A stretch of DNA of 64,000 bases, from the NCBI RefSeq assembly GCF_022829405.1, contig NZ_JAKSXW010000149.1:575468-639467 (forward strand), written 5' to 3'. The notes beneath the pieces were generated by a model. That model searched no databases. It saw only the letters and a program-made list of their open reading frames with translations, and was not told where the DNA came from. This stretch comes from Methylobacterium sp. J-076 (GTDB lineage: Bacteria > Pseudomonadota > Alphaproteobacteria > Rhizobiales > Beijerinckiaceae). Shown here piece by piece: positions 60,628 through 64,000 of this stretch (position 1 is the first letter of the stretch; the number at the start of each line of letters is the position of its first letter). The position numbers and the translations under genes are program-made.

Positions 60628-61845
60628 GTGGGACTGCCAAGGCCCGTTTCACCCATCGGACAACGCCGGGACCCGGCCCTCGACGCCGTGACGCAGGCTC
60701 TGCCCGAGCGCGCCGACGTCGCCGTGGTCGGCGGCGGGCTGATCGGGCTCGCCTGCGCGTGGCGCCTCGCCGGGCGGGGCCTCTCGGTGGCGGTGATCGA
60801 GCGTGAGACGGTCGGTTGCGGGGCGAGCCTCGCCGCCACCGGGATGCTCGCCCCGGCCGCCGAGCACGAGCCCGGATCCGATCCGCTCCTGCCCCTGGCC
60901 CTGGACTCGCTGGCCCGCTGGCCGGGTTTTCGCGACGACCTCGAAGCCGCCTCCGGCCTGTCCATCGACTATCGCGCGGACGGCACCCTCGTCTTGGCCA
61001 TCGGCCGTGACGAGGTGGAACGCCTGCGCTTCCGCTACGAGCTGCAGCGGCGCTCCGGGCTCGACGCCGGGTGGCTGAGCGGAGCCGACGTGCGCCGCCT
61101 CGAACCGGGCCTGCGCCCCTCGGTGACGGCGGGCGTGCATTGCCCCCTCGACCATCAGGTGGATCCGCGCCTCGTCATGGCCGCCCTGGTCCAGGCCTGC
61201 CGCGGGGCCGGCGTGACGATCACGGAGCGCACGCCCGTCACCGGCCTCGACTGGTCGGGCGGACGGGTGACGGGCCTCGTGACGGACCACGGCAGCCTGC
61301 GCGCCGGCACCGTCATCCTCGCCGCCGGGGCCTGGAGCGGGGAGGGAGGGCTGCTGCCGGAAAGCCTGTCGCTGCCGGTGCGCCCCCTGAAGGGGCAGGC
61401 GCTGGCGCTCCGCACCACCCGTCAGACCGGCACCCTCTCCCGCATGGTCTGGACCGAGCAGGTCCACATGGCGCCCAAGGGCGACGGACAGCTCATCGTC
61501 GGCGCGACGGTGGAGGATTGCGGCTTCCGGGCCGGCGTCACGGCGGGCGGCCTCTACGCCCTGCTGGAGGGCGCACGCCGGGTGCTGCCCGGGATCGAGG
61601 AGATGGAGGTGGAGGCCGTCTGGAGCGGCTACCGTCCGACCTCCGACGACGACGCGCCGATCATCGACACCCTGGCGCCGGGGCTGGTGGCCGCCACGGG
61701 CCACCACCGCAACGGCTACCTGCTCGCCCCCGTCACCGCCGACGCGGTCGCCGACCTCGTGGCGGGGGGCGAGCTTCCCGCGGTGGCCCGGCCCTTCACC
61801 CTGGTCCGCTTCGCGCGGCCTGAGCCGAGGCGGGCCGCCCGATGA
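60628..61845 (+). CDS. thiO: glycine oxidase ThiO
   Basis: ThiO is an FAD enzyme that oxidises glycine to iminoglycine for thiazole synthesis. The product (405 residues from a GTG at 60628, or 385 from the GTG at 60688) has the FAD motif VAVVGGGLIGLACAWRLAGRG. It also has the D-amino-acid-oxidase-like C-terminal segment VWSGYRPTSDDDAPIIDTL with GHHRNGYLLAP. The second start lacks the 20-residue Pro/Arg-rich leader. It is the first gene after the riboswitch and its stop overlaps thiS by 4 bases. Confidence 0.92.
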   Translation: MGLPRPVSPIGQRRDPALDAVTQALPERADVAVVGGGLIGLACAWRLAGRGLSVAVIERETVGCGASLAATGMLAPAAEHEPGSDPLLPLALDSLARWPGFRDDLEAASGLSIDYRADGTLVLAIGRDEVERLRFRYELQRRSGLDAGWLSGADVRRLEPGLRPSVTAGVHCPLDHQVDPRLVMAALVQACRGAGVTITERTPVTGLDWSGGRVTGLVTDHGSLRAGTVILAAGAWSGEGGLLPESLSLPVRPLKGQALALRTTRQTGTLSRMVWTEQVHMAPKGDGQLIVGATVEDCGFRAGVTAGGLYALLEGARRVLPGIEEMEVEAVWSGYRPTSDDDAPIIDTLAPGLVAATGHHRNGYLLAPVTADAVADLVAGGELPAVARPFTLVRFARPEPRRAAR

Positions 61846-62054
61846 AGCTGTTCGTCAACGGCGAGCCGCGGGACTGCGAGGCCGCCACCGTGGAGGCCCT
61901 GTTCCGCATCGAGGCCGAGGAGACCGGCATCGCGGGCGCGCAGGGAATCGCCATCGCCCTCAACGGCCGCGTCCTGCGCCGCCGGGACTGGGCCGAGACC
62001 ACCATCACGCCGGGTGATCGCATCGAGATCGTCCGCGCCATGCAGGGAGGCTAG
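61842..62054 (+). CDS. thiS: sulfur carrier protein ThiS
   Basis: This 70-residue ubiquitin-like protein ends in the expected Gly-Gly (MQGG), the residues adenylated by ThiF and then thiocarboxylated to deliver sulfur to the thiazole. The start ATG overlaps the thiO stop (ATGA), and thiG begins 3 bases after the stop, showing tight translational coupling. Confidence 0.95.
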   Translation: MKLFVNGEPRDCEAATVEALFRIEAEETGIAGAQGIAIALNGRVLRRRDWAETTITPGDRIEIVRAMQGG

Positions 62055-62057
62055 AGC

Positions 62058-62858
62058 ATGGACAGCCCCGTCACGCCGCTGCACCCCGGGGACGACGACG
62101 CCCTGGTGATCGCCGGGATCCGCCTGTCCTCGCGGCTGTTCCTCGGCACCGCCGGCTACCCGACGCAGGCGATCATGCGCGACGCCGTCGAGGCGTCGGA
62201 GGCCGAGGTGGTCACCGCCTCGATCCGCCGGGTCTCCCTGCGCGGCCACGGGTCGGACACGGTGAGCCTGCTGAAGGGCCGGCGTTTCCTGCCCAACACC
62301 GCCGGCTGCGAGACCGCCCGCGACGCGATCATGACCGCCGAACTCGCCCGCGAGGCCCTGGACACGACCTGGATCAAGGTCGAGGTGATCGGTGATCGGG
62401 AGACGTTGTATCCCGACGTCGCCGAACTAATCGAGGCCTGCCGCCACCTCGTGGACGAGGGCTTCACGGTGCTGCCCTACTGCAACGACGACCCGATCGT
62501 CTGCCGGCGGCTCGAGGACATCGGCTGCGCCGCGGTGATGCCGATGGGCTCGCTGATCGGCTCGGGGATGGGTGTCGCCAACCCGGCCAACATCGAGTTG
62601 ATCTGCCGCCGGGCGGGCGTGCCGGTCATCGTCGATGCCGGGATCGGCACCGCCTCGGATGCGGTGGTCGCCATGGAGCTCGGCGCCGCCGCCTGCCTCG
62701 TGAACACGGCCGTGGCCAAGGCCGACGACCCGGTGCGGATGGCCCGCGCCATGGCCCGCGCCGTCGAAGCCGGGCGGGAGGCCCACCGCGCCGGCCGCAT
62801 CCCCCGCCGGGGCCGGGCCGAGCCGTCGAGCCCGCAGCTCGGCCTCGTCGGCTCGTGA
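62058..62858 (+). CDS. thiG: thiazole synthase ThiG
   Basis: ThiG condenses 1-deoxyxylulose-5-phosphate, iminoglycine and ThiS thiocarboxylate to the thiazole phosphate. The 266-residue TIM-barrel product has the catalytic Lys in WIKVEVIGD (about Lys113), the segment VMPMGSLIGSGMGV, and the phosphate loop VDAGIGTASDA. The length and order are normal. Its stop overlaps thiE by 4 bases. Confidence 0.96.
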   Translation: MDSPVTPLHPGDDDALVIAGIRLSSRLFLGTAGYPTQAIMRDAVEASEAEVVTASIRRVSLRGHGSDTVSLLKGRRFLPNTAGCETARDAIMTAELAREALDTTWIKVEVIGDRETLYPDVAELIEACRHLVDEGFTVLPYCNDDPIVCRRLEDIGCAAVMPMGSLIGSGMGVANPANIELICRRAGVPVIVDAGIGTASDAVVAMELGAAACLVNTAVAKADDPVRMARAMARAVEAGREAHRAGRIPRRGRAEPSSPQLGLVGS

Positions 62859-63487
62859 GTCTGCCGTCGCCGCTCCTGGCGGTGACGGACCGCCACGGCC
62901 ACGCCCGCCCGCTGGCGGACACGGTGCGGGCGGTGCTTGCGGGGGGCGGGCGCTGGATCTGGTTCCGCGACCGGGACCTCCCCGCCGACGAGCGCCTTCG
63001 GCTCGGCGAAGCGGTCGCCGCAGAGGTGCGTGCGGCAGGCGGCATCCTCACCGTGGGGGGCGACATTGCCCTCGCCGTGGCGCTCGGGGCGGATGGCATC
63101 CACTTGCGGGGCGGCTCGGATGCGGTGGCGCAGGCGCGCGACCGGCTCGGCGGCGGGGTGATCGGGGTGTCGGCGCACAGCCTGAGCGATGTCGAGGCGG
63201 CGGCCGCGGCCGGGGCCGATTACGTGACCCTCAGCCCGATCTATCCCACCGCCAGCAAACCCGGCTACGGCCCCGCCCTCGGCCCCGGGGGGATCGCCGC
63301 CGCACGGGCCTGCGGCGTGCCGGTGGTGGCCCTCGGCGGGATCGGGATGACGTCCCTCGCAGCCTGCCGGGGGGCGGGAGCCGCCGGCTTCGCGGCGATG
63401 GGCTCGGTGATGCGGGCGGGGGATCCGGCGGAGGTGACGCGCACGCTGCTCGCACGATGGCACACCGGAGACGGCACGCGCGCGTGA
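62855..63487 (+). CDS. thiE: thiamine-phosphate synthase, ThiE/TenI family
   Basis: The product has 210 residues. The TIM-barrel pattern of ThiE/TenI is visible: WIWFRDRDLPADER, ADGIHLRGGSDAV, VSAHSLSDVEAAAAAGADYVTLSPIYPTASKPG, and LGGIG near the C-terminus. It lacks some residues common in ThiE, since HLRGG replaces the usual HLGQxD, so a TenI-like thiazole tautomerase role is possible. Operon position favours ThiE. The GTG start overlaps the thiG stop (GTGA). The array of repeats begins 47 bases after the stop. Confidence 0.8.
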   Translation: MSLPSPLLAVTDRHGHARPLADTVRAVLAGGGRWIWFRDRDLPADERLRLGEAVAAEVRAAGGILTVGGDIALAVALGADGIHLRGGSDAVAQARDRLGGGVIGVSAHSLSDVEAAAAAGADYVTLSPIYPTASKPGYGPALGPGGIAAARACGVPVVALGGIGMTSLAACRGAGAAGFAAMGSVMRAGDPAEVTRTLLARWHTGDGTRA

Positions 63488-63534
63488 CTCCCTCGCCAGC
63501 GGTCCGCGGCGATTCGGGGATATGCCACCATCGG

Positions 63535-64000
63535 AAACGGCCCGCAGCCCTGGGTCGCTTCACTGCGTTCGCGATGACGGGGAGGGGCACATTCGGCGCT
63601 ACCGTCCTTGCAAGCGGAGCGAAGCAATCCAGGGAACCGCCACAGCCCCAAACGGCCCGCAGCCCTGGGTCGCTTCACTGCGTTCGCGATGACGGCGAGG
63701 TGCACATTCGGCGCGACCGTCTTTGCGAGCGGAGCGAAGCAATCCAGGGAACCGCCACACCCCCAAACGGCCCGCCGCCCTGGGTCGCTTCACTGCGTTC
63801 GCGATGACGGCGAGCGGCACGTTGGGCGCGACCGTCCTTGCGACCGGAGCGAAGTAATTCAGGGAACCGCCAGAGCCTCCAAACGGCCAACCACCCTGAG
63901 TCGCTTGACTGCGTTCGCGATGACGGGGACGCGCACATTCGGCGCTACCGTCCTGTCTAGCTGACCGAAGCAATCCAGTGAACCGCCAGACCCCAAAACA
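63535..64000. repeat. tandem array of palindromic repeats, 115-116 bp period
   Basis: At least four full units plus the beginning of a fifth run to the right edge. The segment AAACGGCCCGC (or its variant) recurs at 63535, 63650, 63765 and 63881, and again near 63996, giving periods of 115, 115, 116 and 115 bases. Each unit alternates two arms: one contains TTCACTGCGTTCGCGATGAC and one contains GCGGAGCGAAGCAATCCAGG. The arms are partly complementary and related to the solo palindromes at 13684 and 60283. The linkers (CACATTCGGCGC) are also conserved, showing true tandem duplication. No gene is in this 466-base stretch. Confidence 0.9.

Noticed and set aside
63457..63973. Several open frames of about 90-145 codons on both strands in the repeat array
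   Set aside because: They arise from the repeat itself. The 115-116 base period is not a multiple of three and shifts the frame from unit to unit, so the repeated peptide is not maintained.
63535..64000. Possible CRISPR array
   Set aside because: The repeat unit is about 115 bases and linkers are conserved, with no short repeats separated by unique spacers and no cas genes.

Overview
The window is high-GC chromosomal DNA from an alphaproteobacterium of the order Rhizobiales (Hyphomicrobiales), most likely Methylobacterium/Methylorubrum or a close relative. Support comes from gene order typical of alphaproteobacteria (lptF-lptG-lptD-pdxA-rsmA beside pepA; yqeY-dnaG-rpoD divergent from carA; carB-greA; trxB next to a LysR gene), a CIRCE-controlled groESL operon, the long alphaproteobacterial forms of RpoD and CarB, and palindromes with a CATTGCGAGCGAAGC-type arm. 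The genus is an inference; no rRNA gene is present.

Layout. 1-4.5 kb: the 3' part of an AlgX-like SGNH gene, small membrane and secreted proteins, and a CnoX-like thioredoxin / Lon-substrate-domain / Trm112 cluster. 4.5-12.2 kb: a STAS/SpoIIAA-like protein, priA, a secreted alpha/beta hydrolase, an App1-type phosphatase, a DUF3775 protein and a large unrecognised secreted protein. 12.3-18.4 kb: a CNNM/CorC protein, groEL-groES with promoter, CIRCE and terminator, corA, and a GAF-EAL c-di-GMP phosphodiesterase. 18.7-25.4 kb: an alpha/beta hydrolase-lhr-pdeM operon (DNA damage), a DUF6460 membrane protein, a MATE exporter and a glycine-zipper protein. 25.6-31.1 kb: a CitE-like lyase/thioesterase, pyrD-DUF952, an S24 self-cleaving repressor with a probable autoregulatory operator, a PAS histidine kinase and a Tim44-domain protein. 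31.1-39.7 kb: rsmA, pdxA, lptD, lptG and lptF, divergent from pepA. 39.8-48.6 kb: a membrane protein, fadD, msrP, a zinc-less alcohol dehydrogenase family oxidoreductase, LysR, trxB, an ELM1-like protein and greA. 48.7-60.3 kb: carB and carA, yqeY, dnaG, rpoD and a class III cyclase. 60.4-63.5 kb: a TPP riboswitch controlling thiO-thiS-thiG-thiE. 63.5-64 kb: a tandem array of palindromic repeats that runs off the right edge.

Functional themes are replication and transcription (priA, dnaG, rpoD, greA), outer-membrane biogenesis (lptD/F/G), protein quality and redox control (groESL, CnoX-like, trxB, msrP), nucleotide synthesis (carA, carB, pyrD) and thiamine synthesis. No prophage, insertion sequence, CRISPR array, tRNA or rRNA was seen. 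No complete new system stands out. The best leads are the tandem palindrome array with its two solo relatives, an in-frame palindrome-derived insertion in the Lhr helicase together with that gene's missing conventional start codon, the S24 repressor with an operator over its own -10 box, and a recurrent GCGTTGCAACGC-type palindrome in intergenic regions.
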